Of a stretch of DNA of 64,000 bases, positions 46,872 to 56,898 are shown piece after piece. A model generated the notes under the pieces. The model ran no database searches and was not told where the DNA came from. It saw nothing but the letters and a program-made list of their open reading frames with translations. Made by a program: the position numbers and the translations under genes. The DNA comes from an uncultured Acetatifactor sp. (GTDB lineage Bacteria > Bacillota > Clostridia > Lachnospirales > Lachnospiraceae): positions 17,882 through 81,881 of the forward strand of contig CANQEV010000005.1 in the NCBI GenBank assembly GCA_947595925.1. Direction: 5' to 3'. Every line of letters begins with the position of its first letter. The first letter of the stretch is position 1.

Positions 46872-46945
46872 CGGCGCGTGGCTCAGCTTGGTAGAGCGCT
46901 GCGTTCGGGACGCAGAGGTCGCGTGTTCGAATCACGTCGCGCCGA
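46872..46945 (+). tRNA. tRNA-Pro (CGG anticodon)
   Basis: CGGCGCGTGGCTCAGCTTGGTAGAGCGCTGCGTTCGGGACGCAGAGGTCGCGTGTTCGAATCACGTCGCGCCGA; loop TTCGGGA. Confidence 0.95.
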
Positions 46946-46968
46946 CGAGAGAATATGTTTTCCTGCAA

Positions 46969-46998
46969 AAAAGCACGGTTAAGCCGTGCTTTTTTCAT
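46969..46998 (+). terminator. Intrinsic terminator after tRNA-Pro
   Basis: AAAAAAGCACGGTTAAGCCGTGCTTTTTT. Confidence 0.85.
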
Positions 46999-47104
46999 AT
47001 CATTCTTCCCCCCTATTCCAATATCAGCAAACCCCTTAACAATTTTTCAGCGCGCTCCTGTGCAGCAATTTCAAAATCCTCATATGCCGACAGTCAAAAA
47101 TCCT

Positions 47105-48484
47105 CTATTCTGTCTGAGCGGACGACGGAATGTACTTCTTCAGCATCCTTACATGAAACGGAACCGAGACGAGGACGGTCAGCAGGTCGGCGATGGCCTG
47201 GGTCAGCTGGATGCCGGTCAGTCCGATGCAGGCGGGCAGGATCAGGATCAGGGGGATAAAGAAGATCCCCTGGCGGCAGGAGGCCAGGAAGGTGGCAGGA
47301 GCCACAAAACCCAGCGACTGGTAGAGCTGGTTGACAAAGGTGGAATAGCCCAGGAACGGAAGCGACATGCTCAGATACCGCAGCATCCGACCCCCGATCG
47401 CGATAACCTCGGTATCCCCCCGGCGGAACAGTCCGATGATCTGGCCGGAAAAGAAAAACAGGACGGCCGCCGCGGTCACGCCGTAGAGCGTGCCGAGAAA
47501 GATGGCGGCATTGAACGCTTTTCTCACGCGGTCGTACCGCTTTGCGCCGAAGTTATATCCGGCCACCGGCTGAAAGCCCTGGCCCACTCCGATCAGCATA
47601 CTGCGGAGCAGCATATAGATCTTGTTGGCGATGCTGACCGCGGACATGGCGGCGTCGCCGTAGGGACGGACGGCGATATTCAGAAGGGTGGTGGCGACGC
47701 TCCCGAGACTCTGCCGGAAGACGGTGGGCAGGCCCACGCGGAAGATCAGCAGGTAATCTTTCGGTTTCCGGCTGGTCCGAAGTGGGCGGAGCTCCACGAT
47801 GGATTTTTTCGTGACAAAGAAGGACAGCAGGATCAAAAAGGAAAAGATCTGGCTGACCATGGTGGCGATTGCGGCTCCGGCCACTCCCATCCGCAGCCCG
47901 AAGATGAACAGGGCGTCCAGTCCGATGTTGAGAATCCCTCCGCTGCAGAGGCCGATCATGGAGAAAGAAGCCCTTCCCTCCGCCCTCAGAATATTGTTCA
48001 ACACAAAGGACGAGCAGAAGACCGGCGCTCCGATCAGGATCCAGAAACCGTAATCGCAGGCCAGCGGCAGCGCCGTATCCGTAGCGCCGAAGAGATGCAT
48101 GAGAAAGGGCAGGTCGGCCAGCCCCAGGATCATGAGGAGCACTCCCATCAGAAAGGCGGCCACGAATCCGGAGGTGCCGTAGAGATCAGCTTCCTCCTTT
48201 TTCTGCTCCCCCAGCCTCCGGGAGATCAGACTCTGAGCACCCATGCCGAAGCCGTAGCCCACCGCCTGGATGATGGACTGGATAGAATAGACCACGCCCA
48301 CCGCGCTTGTGGCGGAGTTTCCAAGGGAAGACACAAAGTAGGTGTCCGCTAAATTGTAAATGGACGTGATGAGCATGCTGAACATGGTAGGAACGGACAA
48401 TTTCAGAACCAGTCCGAAGACCGGTGACTCCGTCATTCGCCTGTACTCTTCCTCATCTTTTTTATTTTCGACTGTAACTGCCAT
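47105..48484 (-). CDS. MATE family efflux transporter
   Basis: LVLKLSVPTMFSMLITSIYNLADTYFVSSLGNSATSAVGVVYSIQ; PVAGYNFGAKRYDRVRKAF. Confidence 0.93.
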   Translation of the reverse strand: MAVTVENKKDEEEYRRMTESPVFGLVLKLSVPTMFSMLITSIYNLADTYFVSSLGNSATSAVGVVYSIQSIIQAVGYGFGMGAQSLISRRLGEQKKEEADLYGTSGFVAAFLMGVLLMILGLADLPFLMHLFGATDTALPLACDYGFWILIGAPVFCSSFVLNNILRAEGRASFSMIGLCSGGILNIGLDALFIFGLRMGVAGAAIATMVSQIFSFLILLSFFVTKKSIVELRPLRTSRKPKDYLLIFRVGLPTVFRQSLGSVATTLLNIAVRPYGDAAMSAVSIANKIYMLLRSMLIGVGQGFQPVAGYNFGAKRYDRVRKAFNAAIFLGTLYGVTAAAVLFFFSGQIIGLFRRGDTEVIAIGGRMLRYLSMSLPFLGYSTFVNQLYQSLGFVAPATFLASCRQGIFFIPLILILPACIGLTGIQLTQAIADLLTVLVSVPFHVRMLKKYIPSSAQTE

Positions 48485-48520
48485 AAAATGCCTCGCTTAT
48501 TTTTTCTGAAACGACTCACC

Positions 48521-48550
48521 CTATATACAACTATATACAACTATATACAA
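48521..48550. repeat. 10-bp tandem repeat (ctatatacaa x3)
   Basis: Direct reading. Confidence 0.9.
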
Positions 48551-48574
48551 CTACACAAAGCACAGGATGCTTTC

Positions 48575-48766
48575 CAGCATGCTTCCGCATAACGATCCGG
48601 GTTCCGACATGCCGCCGCATGACAAACTCAATTTCCGGCCCGCCGCATAACGATCCGATTCCCACCGCGCCAACGCTTGACAACCCGATTTCCACCGCGC
48701 CGCCACATGGCAATCCGGTTTCCGCCGCGCCGCATGACGATCCGGGTTCCGGCGCACCACTACATT
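48575..48766. repeat. Degenerate ~30-bp tandem repeat, about 6 units
   Basis: Repeated GCATAACGATCCGGGTTCCGACATGCC / GCATGACGATCCGGGTTCCGGCGCACC-type units. Confidence 0.65.
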
Positions 48767-48904
48767 ATACATCAGAATACCCGCTGTTACAACACCAACC
48801 CGGCAGTTCCGCCCGCCGCCGGAACTATTGCTTGAAGTGTTGCATTTGAATGACGAATCTGGTAAAATATAGAAAATATATCAGCTTAAGGAGGAGAATG
48901 CTTT

Positions 48905-50803
48905 ATGTTGGGAAATAACCGGAAAACCATCGGTATTTTCGCCGAAAACACCGCTAACGAATTTCAGCATAAAATGTGTGACGGCATCATCCGTGAAGCC
49001 CGGGACAGAGGCTACAACGTGGCGATCTTTTCCTCCTACGGAAGTTACGGTCAGAGCAAGCTCTTCTGCGTGGGCGATATGCAGCTGTACCAGCTGCCTC
49101 CCTATGAGGACCTGGACGGCGTCATCCTGGTGCTGGACACCATGGAGGACAAGGAAAACATAGCGAAGGTCATCGATATCGTAAAATCCCGGTGCACCTG
49201 CCCCATCGTCAGCATGCGCATGACCATCCCCGGAGTCAACAATATCCTGGTGGATAACTCCACCTGTATGGAGAGCGTGATCCGCCATTTCATCGAATAC
49301 CACAAGCTGAAGAGGATCTGTTTCATGTCCGGCCCCGCCAGTCATTTCGACGCGGTGGAACGCCTCAATTCCTTTAAGCGTATCATGGAGGAATACCATC
49401 TTCCCGTGGACGACCACCAGATTTTTTACGGGGATTTCTGGAAACACATGGGGAAGCCTGCCTGCGACTGGTTCTTTGACAGCCCGGAAAAGCCGGAGGC
49501 CATCATCTGCGCCAACGACTACATGGCGGTGTCTGTGGCAAGCGAACTGGCAAGCCGCGGGATCCGGGTGCCTGACGATATCCTTGTCAGCGGTTACGAC
49601 GGACTGGACTCCTCCATCTCCTTCTCACCGTCCATCACCACCGCCGTGGCGCCCTTCCAGGAGATGGGACGCAACGCGGTACAGCTGATCGACGAACAAC
49701 AGACGAAAAAGATTGTTCCGAAAAACTGTTTCCTGCAGTCCACGCTCCGCCTGGGCGAGTCCTGCGGGTGCATCAAGAGATACAACAGCGACCTGATCTT
49801 TGCCAGGACAAACCAGTACGAAACCCTGGAGAGCAACAACCACCGGGCAATCCTCTTCAGCTTCATGTCCATCCGGCTGAGCGAGACGCAGACCATGGAG
49901 GGCGTTTCCGACATGCTCCCCCGGTACTTGAACGCATTTGACAACCTCCAGCGCTACGCCGTATGCCTGAACCAGAACATGGATTGCGATCACAAGCTGC
50001 TGCACTACACGGATACCATGGAAGTGCGGGCGGCGTTCCGGGACGGAGAGAGCCTCGGGCATGTTCGGATCCCCTATGAAAGAAAAGAGCTTCTTCCCTC
50101 CCAGATCACCGGGCCGGAACCTCAGGTATGGTACTTCGTGCCCCTGCACTTCCTGGATTACGGGCTGGGATACGAGGCCCTGCGGTTCAGCGACGAACAC
50201 CCCGCCGGCATTGTGAACTTCCAGTTTAACGTGAACCTGAGCAATAAGATCTACGAGACTCTCACCTACGCAAAGATGGAGAAGATGATCGAAGAGCTGG
50301 AGAAGACTTCCTTCCAGGACGCGCTGACGGGATTATACAACAGGGGCGGCTTTATCCGGTTTGCGGGCCAGCTCTTCCAGTCCAGCAGCGATAAGAGGAC
50401 GCCGGTGTTCGTCGCCGTGATCGACATGGATAACCTGAAAAAGGTCAACGACAACCACGGCCATATCGAGGGGGATTTTGCCATCAAGCGGGTGGCTAAC
50501 GCGATCTCTGGCCGCTGCAGCGACCACTTTATCTTTGGGCGGACCGGCGGCGATGAATTTCTCGTCATCAGCCAGAACGTCACCGAAGAGGAAGGCGCCC
50601 GCCGCCTGGAGCAGATCGAGGAGGATCTGGTGGAGTTTAACGCCACCGGGACAAAGCCCTACGCGATCCATGTAAGCTCCGGCTATTATTTAGAAATACC
50701 GAGCCCGGAGGATACCCTTTCGGAGTTCGTCAAGGTGGCGGACCGCTTTATGTACCACAATAAAATCGAAAACAAAAAGAGACGCGGCGAGAGCCTACGG
50801 TAG
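48905..50803 (+). CDS. LacI-type substrate-binding sensor domain fused to GGDEF (putative diguanylate cyclase)
   Basis: TIGIFAENTANEFQHKMCDGIIREARDRGYNVAIFSS...PEAIICANDYMAVSVASELASRGIRVPDDILVSGYDGLDSS; QDALTGLYNRGGF...GRTGGDEFLVIS. Confidence 0.92.
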   Translation: MLGNNRKTIGIFAENTANEFQHKMCDGIIREARDRGYNVAIFSSYGSYGQSKLFCVGDMQLYQLPPYEDLDGVILVLDTMEDKENIAKVIDIVKSRCTCPIVSMRMTIPGVNNILVDNSTCMESVIRHFIEYHKLKRICFMSGPASHFDAVERLNSFKRIMEEYHLPVDDHQIFYGDFWKHMGKPACDWFFDSPEKPEAIICANDYMAVSVASELASRGIRVPDDILVSGYDGLDSSISFSPSITTAVAPFQEMGRNAVQLIDEQQTKKIVPKNCFLQSTLRLGESCGCIKRYNSDLIFARTNQYETLESNNHRAILFSFMSIRLSETQTMEGVSDMLPRYLNAFDNLQRYAVCLNQNMDCDHKLLHYTDTMEVRAAFRDGESLGHVRIPYERKELLPSQITGPEPQVWYFVPLHFLDYGLGYEALRFSDEHPAGIVNFQFNVNLSNKIYETLTYAKMEKMIEELEKTSFQDALTGLYNRGGFIRFAGQLFQSSSDKRTPVFVAVIDMDNLKKVNDNHGHIEGDFAIKRVANAISGRCSDHFIFGRTGGDEFLVISQNVTEEEGARRLEQIEEDLVEFNATGTKPYAIHVSSGYYLEIPSPEDTLSEFVKVADRFMYHNKIENKKRRGESLR

Positions 50804-51499
50804 GCTTCTGACCGCGATATAAGTATCCCGCACCAGGGGCATCTCCCAGGAGACGGTGTTCCATAATCTTTGAAATTCTGTGACAGGAACCTTACGATTA
50901 TAGTACAGGTTCCTGTCATTTCTGTTGTTCTCCATGGATTCCGCGAGGTATATGTATTCCCCGTCATATCCCACCACCGGTATGAAGTGGAGCCAGCGTT
51001 TCCCCGGATAGGTCTTGATATACGCGATCACGGGAACGCCCCGGCTGACTTCCCTCTTTAACTGCTGAAGATTTCCGCGGCAGTACTCCGCGCGGTAACG
51101 CTTTCCATCCGAAGATCCGGCTTTCTCCAGCTCCCTGTTCAAGAGCCTTACCAGCCCCTTGGGATGCACCGCGCCTTTCTTTGTCTTCGAGGGCATCCTT
51201 TGATACAATTCCTCTCCCAGCGCCGGAATCCCCAGATTTCTCAGGACATACGCGGCCGCGTAGCCGGAACAGCTCGGGCCTCTCTGCAGGTCCATACGGT
51301 TTTCCTTCCGGATCAGATATTCCTCCGGCGGCTTTTCCCGTCCCCAACGGAACCTGGGAACCCCCTCCCAAAAGCAATCCAGGATCGTCGCTATGACAAG
51401 GTATTCCACCATTGTTGCCAACAACCATATCACATAATACATACTTTTCTCCTGATACCACACACGCCATTTCAGAAAACAGCGGGCGATACGGATCAT
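50795..51499 (-). CDS. C39-like cysteine peptidase domain protein
   Basis: GPSCSGYAAAYVLRNLGIPALGEELYQRMPSKTKKGAVHPKGLVRLLNRE...LHFIPVVGYDGEYIYLAES. Confidence 0.8.
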   Translation of the reverse strand: MIRIARCFLKWRVWYQEKSMYYVIWLLATMVEYLVIATILDCFWEGVPRFRWGREKPPEEYLIRKENRMDLQRGPSCSGYAAAYVLRNLGIPALGEELYQRMPSKTKKGAVHPKGLVRLLNRELEKAGSSDGKRYRAEYCRGNLQQLKREVSRGVPVIAYIKTYPGKRWLHFIPVVGYDGEYIYLAESMENNRNDRNLYYNRKVPVTEFQRLWNTVSWEMPLVRDTYIAVRSLP

Positions 51500-51505
51500 A
51501 GAACC

Positions 51506-52765
51506 TTATTCATACGAAACATACTGGCTATAGTTATCCCAGATACAGCACATCCAGGTCTTTCCCTGGTTCAGGACAATTTCTTTTCCGTCCTTGTCGT
51601 AAAAATAGTCCGCTCCAGTATCGCTCTCTTTCTTCCAGGTCCCCTCGATCACCTTGCCGTTTGTAAAGATATAGCAGTCTCCGCTTCCATGGATCCCAAA
51701 TGCCAGATAATCATAATTGGGATCATTGGGAAGCCTTTCTTCGCCGTGGCAGACCTTGAACACCACATTGGTAACTTTAATCTGCTCATCATTCATATTG
51801 TCGATCATAGGATCGCCGTACTGATAACGATAATAGAGGCGATCTTCCGGATGATACTCAAAATGAGGGTTGTCCTCGCCATAGTTTCCATAACCGCCGC
51901 TGTTGTTTCCTTTGCCGCCGGGCCAGATCATCGTAGCGTCAGGGCAATCGTCATAAGTGGCAAGACAATCGTTGGCAAAGGAAAACGCCTGTTCAAAAGT
52001 GGAGCGATACTCCTTTTCATATCCTCTCGCCTCAACGCCGGCCGTATATTTGTCCGTGTTCAGATAGCCGGTAAACTCGGAAGCGCACCCGGGGAGCAGA
52101 CTGGTATCCCGGAAGAACGCCGCATCATACCCGTTATAAATACCCGCCACGGCTGCGCTGATATTGTCGATTCTGTCGGAATTGATCAGTTCCTCCACCC
52201 AGGGACGGGCAAGTCCCCAGTTGACATAAATCGAATCGAAGGACATCGCCTCATAAATGTAATAGTCACGGCTGGAACGGATCGGCCCGATCTTTCCAAG
52301 GTCGTCGTAGTCCTCAAAAAGGCACATCAGACGAGTGATACGTCCCTCCACAGGCGCCTCGTAGATAATGCTGGCCTTGGAAATGCCGTACTGATGCAGC
52401 TTAGGCGAACTGGAACTGTAACCTGCGCGCTCATTGTTAGGGATCATGACCGCCATGTTCCGGCGCTTTACCACATTTTCATCCTTCCACTCGCCGGTCA
52501 GATAACTCTGCATCTTCCCGTCCTTCACTTCCCGCTCAATGATAGGATTATTCTCTCCGCCTGAAGAAATTCCATCTTGTTCAGACTGGGACTGGCTGTC
52601 CTCCGTATCCTCAATATCCTGCGAATTGTTTGTCGATCCTTCCAATCCATCCATATCCTGAATCGACTCGCCCTCTAAAATCGGAGAACCCACCGGCTGG
52701 TTGGCATTGCAGCCCGAAAGAACAAGTGTGATCGCCAGCGCCATCATAGCTATTTTTCTTTTCAT
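51506..52765 (-). CDS. DUF3048 domain-containing lipoprotein (YerB-like)
   Basis: ITLVLSGCNAN lipobox; NMAVMIPNNERAGYSSSSPKLHQYGISKASIIYEAPVEGRITRLMCLFEDYDDLGKIGPIRSSRDYYI. Confidence 0.92.
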   Translation of the reverse strand: MKRKIAMMALAITLVLSGCNANQPVGSPILEGESIQDMDGLEGSTNNSQDIEDTEDSQSQSEQDGISSGGENNPIIEREVKDGKMQSYLTGEWKDENVVKRRNMAVMIPNNERAGYSSSSPKLHQYGISKASIIYEAPVEGRITRLMCLFEDYDDLGKIGPIRSSRDYYIYEAMSFDSIYVNWGLARPWVEELINSDRIDNISAAVAGIYNGYDAAFFRDTSLLPGCASEFTGYLNTDKYTAGVEARGYEKEYRSTFEQAFSFANDCLATYDDCPDATMIWPGGKGNNSGGYGNYGEDNPHFEYHPEDRLYYRYQYGDPMIDNMNDEQIKVTNVVFKVCHGEERLPNDPNYDYLAFGIHGSGDCYIFTNGKVIEGTWKKESDTGADYFYDKDGKEIVLNQGKTWMCCIWDNYSQYVSYE

Positions 52766-52880
52766 ATATGCAGATCCTTTCATTTTATGTGGAATTTAAC
52801 CCAACTATACTTTAACACTTCCGATAGGACATTGTCAAACATTCCGCGCCCTTTTATAGAGGAAGTTTTTCAGGCATCCG

Positions 52881-53558
52881 TCAATCCTCGATCAGTCTCA
52901 GGCCCGCGGTGTCCGTCACCGGCAGAGAAAACAGGATTGCCTTTGCCGGACTGTCGGGGCCCGCTTTCTCCATTACCGCCTTCATGATCGGGTTCTTCTG
53001 CTCTGTTTTTGTCACGATAAAAAAGATTTCCTTCTCCGCCGCCAGGGACACGCCCATAAACTTTTCAGCGTGCTCCATGCCCGTGCCTTTTGCCGGGAGC
53101 ACGGTTCCGCCGTATGCCCCGGCCTCCCGGGCCGCATCCATCACAAGTTCCATGTAACCCCTGTCCGCAATGATTATGATCAACTCATGTTCCGTACCCT
53201 TCAAGGCCGATTCCTCCTCTTTCTGATATTCGTCCTTCGTCAGCAGAAACCGAAGCGCTTTTTTCCCGCCTATGCTGCTCAAAGGGACGGCAAAAGCGAT
53301 GCCGCCTCCCGGCGCGTCGATGTGAAGCTTCTGCCGGAGCGCCTTTTTCAGGGAAAGCCAGCCCTCTTCCTCCTGCACCGCAAAGATCACGGTCTTCTCG
53401 GTGCCCTCCAGCCCCAGATAATTTAAGATATCGCTGCCTGCCGTCCCGGTCCCCATCGTCATAAAAGTGACTTCCAGGCCCTTCTCTTTATATAGTTTTG
53501 CGTATTTTCCACCGTTCTTTCTGTCCACGATCACAGCGGTCAGGTACAGTCTTCCCAT
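52881..53558 (-). CDS. PII-like protein with two tandem PII-type domains
   Basis: KYAKLYKEKGLEVTFMTMGTGTAGSDILNYLGLEGTEKTVIFAV; ELIIIIADRGYMELVMDAAREAGAYGGTVLPAKGTG. Confidence 0.8.
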   Translation of the reverse strand: MGRLYLTAVIVDRKNGGKYAKLYKEKGLEVTFMTMGTGTAGSDILNYLGLEGTEKTVIFAVQEEEGWLSLKKALRQKLHIDAPGGGIAFAVPLSSIGGKKALRFLLTKDEYQKEEESALKGTEHELIIIIADRGYMELVMDAAREAGAYGGTVLPAKGTGMEHAEKFMGVSLAAEKEIFFIVTKTEQKNPIMKAVMEKAGPDSPAKAILFSLPVTDTAGLRLIED

Positions 53559-53763
53559 ATCATTCTTCCTGCCTTAAAGATTTCACAGCCCGGCCCGGGG
53601 TCTCGGTTTTCGATTGCCGCCGTTCCCTCCGTCGCCCGGCCCTTTTCGCCTTATACAAGCTTGCCTGCGCATATTCCTCTGAAATTTTGATTCCGATTAT
53701 GCCGCACTACCGTTTATTTTTCTACCTGAGCGGCAATGAAAAATCGGCCTTGGTTCCGCCATG

Positions 53764-55332
53764 CTACAGCTCGATGATCTCCATATCCCCGAACGCCTCC
53801 AATGCCACATACTGCTGCCTCTGCACTTCCCTGTGCCGCCTGCTCTCCTTGAGCCTAAACACCAGCCCCATGATCTGGATCGTGATCAGCGGCGTCATGG
53901 CCACCATCGCCACCACCCCGAAGGCGTCCGTGATGATGTTCCCTCCCGCCGCCTGGCAGGCCCCCATGGCAAAGGGGAGCAGGAAGGCCGCCGTCATAGG
54001 GCCGGAAGCCACCCCGCCGGAGTCAAAGGCAATGGCGGTAAACAGCTTCGGCACAAAAAAGCTTAAGATCAGGGCCGCCGCGTACCCCGGGACCAAGAAC
54101 CACATGACGGAAATCCCCGTGAGCGCTCGAAGGAGCGCGATCCCCACGGAAAAGGAGACCCCCACAGACAGGCTCAGGCCCATGGCCCTGGCGGAAACCG
54201 CGCCGGAAGTCATCTCCTCCACCTGCTTTGTAAGCACGAACACCGCCGGTTCCGCAAGCACGATAAAATAGCCGATCACCATGCCAACCGGTATGATGAT
54301 CCAGGAATAGGGAAGACCCGCGATGGTCTGGCCCAGATAATTACCCGCCGGCATGAAACCCACATTCGCCCCTGTCAGGAACAGCGTCAGCCCGGCGTAT
54401 GTATAAGCGAGGCCGACCGCAATCTTGATCAGCGCCTTCTTTTTCATATCTCTGGAAATCATTTGGTATGCAGCAAAAAACAATACGATGGGAAGCAGGG
54501 AGACCGCCATCTCCTTCATATAGGTGGGAAGCCCGGACGCGAACAGCCCCCAGAGCTCCACCGTATCGTCAATCACCGGGATCGCCTCTGAAACATGCTC
54601 CGTCTGCCCCGGGTGATAGATCATGCCCAGAACCAGCACAGCCAGGATAGGACCGATGGAGCACAGGGAGACCAGGCCGAAACTGTCGTCCGCCGCCCGC
54701 CTGTCGCTTCGGATGGCGGAGATCCCGATGCCCAGCGCCATGATAAAGGGAACCGTCATGGGGCCGGTGGTCACGCCCCCGGAGTCAAACGCCACCGCCA
54801 GAAAATCCGCCGGCACGAAGCACGCCAGTCCAAAAACCGCTATGTAAAACGCGATCAGCATGTGGGACAGCGCGATCCCAAACAACATTCGAAACAGGGC
54901 GATCACAAGGAACACGCCCACGCCCGTCCCCACCGCAAGAATAATGACCCCGTTCGGAATGGAGGGCACCTGTTGGGCAAGCACCTGAAGATCCGGTTCC
55001 GACACCGTGATGATCAGTCCCATGACGAAACAGAGCGCTGCCATCAGGAGCGCTTTCTTCGTCTTCGTCATGGCTGCGCCCACCCGCTCGCCCATCTGGG
55101 TCATGGACAGTTCCACGCCGAAAGTAAACAACAGCATTCCCGCGATCAAAAGGGCCGCTCCCACAAGAAAGGTCAGCAGAATGCCGGGAGCGATCGGCGC
55201 AATGGTAAAGCACAGGAGAATGACAATGACCAGGATAGGGAGCACCGCCTTCAGCGTCTCATTCAGTTTTTCTTTTAATTTCAGTCCGTTAAACTGCAAA
55301 ATCTTCCTCGCCTTTTCCAGATACTTTTCCAA
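53764..55332 (-). CDS. DUF1538 family multi-TM membrane protein
   Basis: Internal duplication: AVAFDSGGVTTGPMTVPFIMALGIGIS and AIAFDSGGVASGPMTAAFLLPFAMGAC. Confidence 0.88.
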   Translation of the reverse strand: MEKYLEKARKILQFNGLKLKEKLNETLKAVLPILVIVILLCFTIAPIAPGILLTFLVGAALLIAGMLLFTFGVELSMTQMGERVGAAMTKTKKALLMAALCFVMGLIITVSEPDLQVLAQQVPSIPNGVIILAVGTGVGVFLVIALFRMLFGIALSHMLIAFYIAVFGLACFVPADFLAVAFDSGGVTTGPMTVPFIMALGIGISAIRSDRRAADDSFGLVSLCSIGPILAVLVLGMIYHPGQTEHVSEAIPVIDDTVELWGLFASGLPTYMKEMAVSLLPIVLFFAAYQMISRDMKKKALIKIAVGLAYTYAGLTLFLTGANVGFMPAGNYLGQTIAGLPYSWIIIPVGMVIGYFIVLAEPAVFVLTKQVEEMTSGAVSARAMGLSLSVGVSFSVGIALLRALTGISVMWFLVPGYAAALILSFFVPKLFTAIAFDSGGVASGPMTAAFLLPFAMGACQAAGGNIITDAFGVVAMVAMTPLITIQIMGLVFRLKESRRHREVQRQQYVALEAFGDMEIIEL

Positions 55333-55474
55333 TGATACATTTCTATTATCATCTTATCCAATGCATACTCGAAAAGCAAGAAAATTATCGATGCCATCCG
55401 CAAAAGACTTTCTTTTTGCAGTGCTTTGTTATATACTTGTATCATCCTAATTTTAACTCAGGGAGGATTTTTAA

Positions 55475-55954
55475 ATGGAAAAAATTGCCAGCTTCACCAT
55501 CGACCATATCAAACTGCAGCCCGGCATCTATGTATCCCGCAAGGATAAAGTGGGCGCGGAGACCATCACCACCTTTGACCTGCGCATGACCAGCCCCAAT
55601 GAAGAGCCCGTGATGAACACCGCGGAAGTTCACACCATAGAGCACCTGGGTGCCACCTTCCTGCGGAATCACCCCCAGTATAAGGACAGGGTCATCTACT
55701 TCGGCCCCATGGGATGCCGCACCGGTTTCTATCTCCTCTTGGCCGGGGACCTCAGCTCCAGGGACATCCTGCCCCTGATGACAGAAATGTACGAGTTCAT
55801 CCGGGACTTTAAGGACGCCGTTCCCGGCGCGTCCCCGAAGGACTGCGGCAACTATCTGGACATGAACCTGGGTATGGCAAACTACCTTGCGGCTCGCTAC
55901 CTCAACGAAGTTTTATACCACATCACGGAGGACAGGCTGACATATCCCGAATAA
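55475..55954 (+). CDS. luxS: S-ribosylhomocysteine lyase
   Basis: TFDLRMTSPNEEPVMNTAEVHTIEHLGATFLRNHP, YFGPMGCRTGFYLLLAGD. Confidence 0.97.
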   Translation: MEKIASFTIDHIKLQPGIYVSRKDKVGAETITTFDLRMTSPNEEPVMNTAEVHTIEHLGATFLRNHPQYKDRVIYFGPMGCRTGFYLLLAGDLSSRDILPLMTEMYEFIRDFKDAVPGASPKDCGNYLDMNLGMANYLAARYLNEVLYHITEDRLTYPE

Positions 55955-56005
55955 ACGCTGTCACCCCAATTCACAGATAATAAAAGAGAAAGGAATATTG
56001 CTGCA

Positions 56006-56704
56006 ATGAAAAAAATCGGAATCATCGGAGCCATGGAGCTGGAAGTGGAAGAACTGAAATCCAGGCTTTCCGATACGCGGGTCACTAATAAGGCCGGCAT
56101 GGAATTTTTTGAGGGAACGCTGAATGGTGCAGAGGCCGTTATTGTGCGCTGCGGCATCGGCAAGGTAAACGCGGCGCTCTGCGTGCAGATCCTTGCGGAT
56201 CTCTTTCAGGTCACCCATGTGATCAACACCGGCGTGGCGGGATCCCTCAACGCCAAACTCGACATCGGCGACATCCTGGTCTCCCGTGACGCCGTACAGC
56301 ATGATATGGACGTCAGCCCCCTGGGCTACGCCCCCGGCATCATTCCCCAGCTGGAATCCAGCTTTTTCAAAGCGGATGAAACCTTGGTCCGTCTGGCCAT
56401 GGAGTCCTGTGCCGCCGTCAACCCCGACATTCACGTCCTCAGCGGACGCGTTCTCAGCGGGGATCAATTCATCGCCGGCAAGGAAATGAAAGAAAAGCTG
56501 GTCTCCACTTTCCAGGGGGACTGCGCCGAGATGGAGGGCGCGGCTATCGCCCACGGCGCTTGCCTGAACCGCATCCCCTTCGTCATTATCCGCGCCATCT
56601 CCGACAAGGCGGACGACAGCGCCGAGATGGACTATCCCTCCTTTGAGCGGGCCGCGGCAGGACACTGCGCAAAGCTGGTTGCGGACCTCGTGACAAGGAT
56701 CTGA
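56006..56704 (+). CDS. mtnN: 5'-methylthioadenosine/S-adenosylhomocysteine nucleosidase
   Basis: MKKIGIIGAMELEVEELKS, VINTGVAGSLNAKLDIGDILVSRDAVQHDMD, CAEMEGAAIAHGACLNRIPFVIIRAISDKADDS. Confidence 0.96.
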   Translation: MKKIGIIGAMELEVEELKSRLSDTRVTNKAGMEFFEGTLNGAEAVIVRCGIGKVNAALCVQILADLFQVTHVINTGVAGSLNAKLDIGDILVSRDAVQHDMDVSPLGYAPGIIPQLESSFFKADETLVRLAMESCAAVNPDIHVLSGRVLSGDQFIAGKEMKEKLVSTFQGDCAEMEGAAIAHGACLNRIPFVIIRAISDKADDSAEMDYPSFERAAAGHCAKLVADLVTRI

Positions 56705-56898
56705 TAAAATGTCTGAAAGGACACAGATCTAAAGCACCCGGAAAACATAGGGTGCGTAGGAAAGCGATATACCGTCCGACGTACCGACTGCATCGGGTAT
56801 GTCGGAAAAAGTGGGGTGCAGAGACAAAACCGCGCTAAAACGAGCGGCACAAAGACAAGTCGATGCTGGAACATGCGGCACGGAAGGGGGTCCATGAT

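Noticed and set aside
46955-48352. 465-aa plus-strand ORF
   Set aside because: Antisense to the MATE transporter; Asp/Gln/His-rich composition typical of a shadow ORF.
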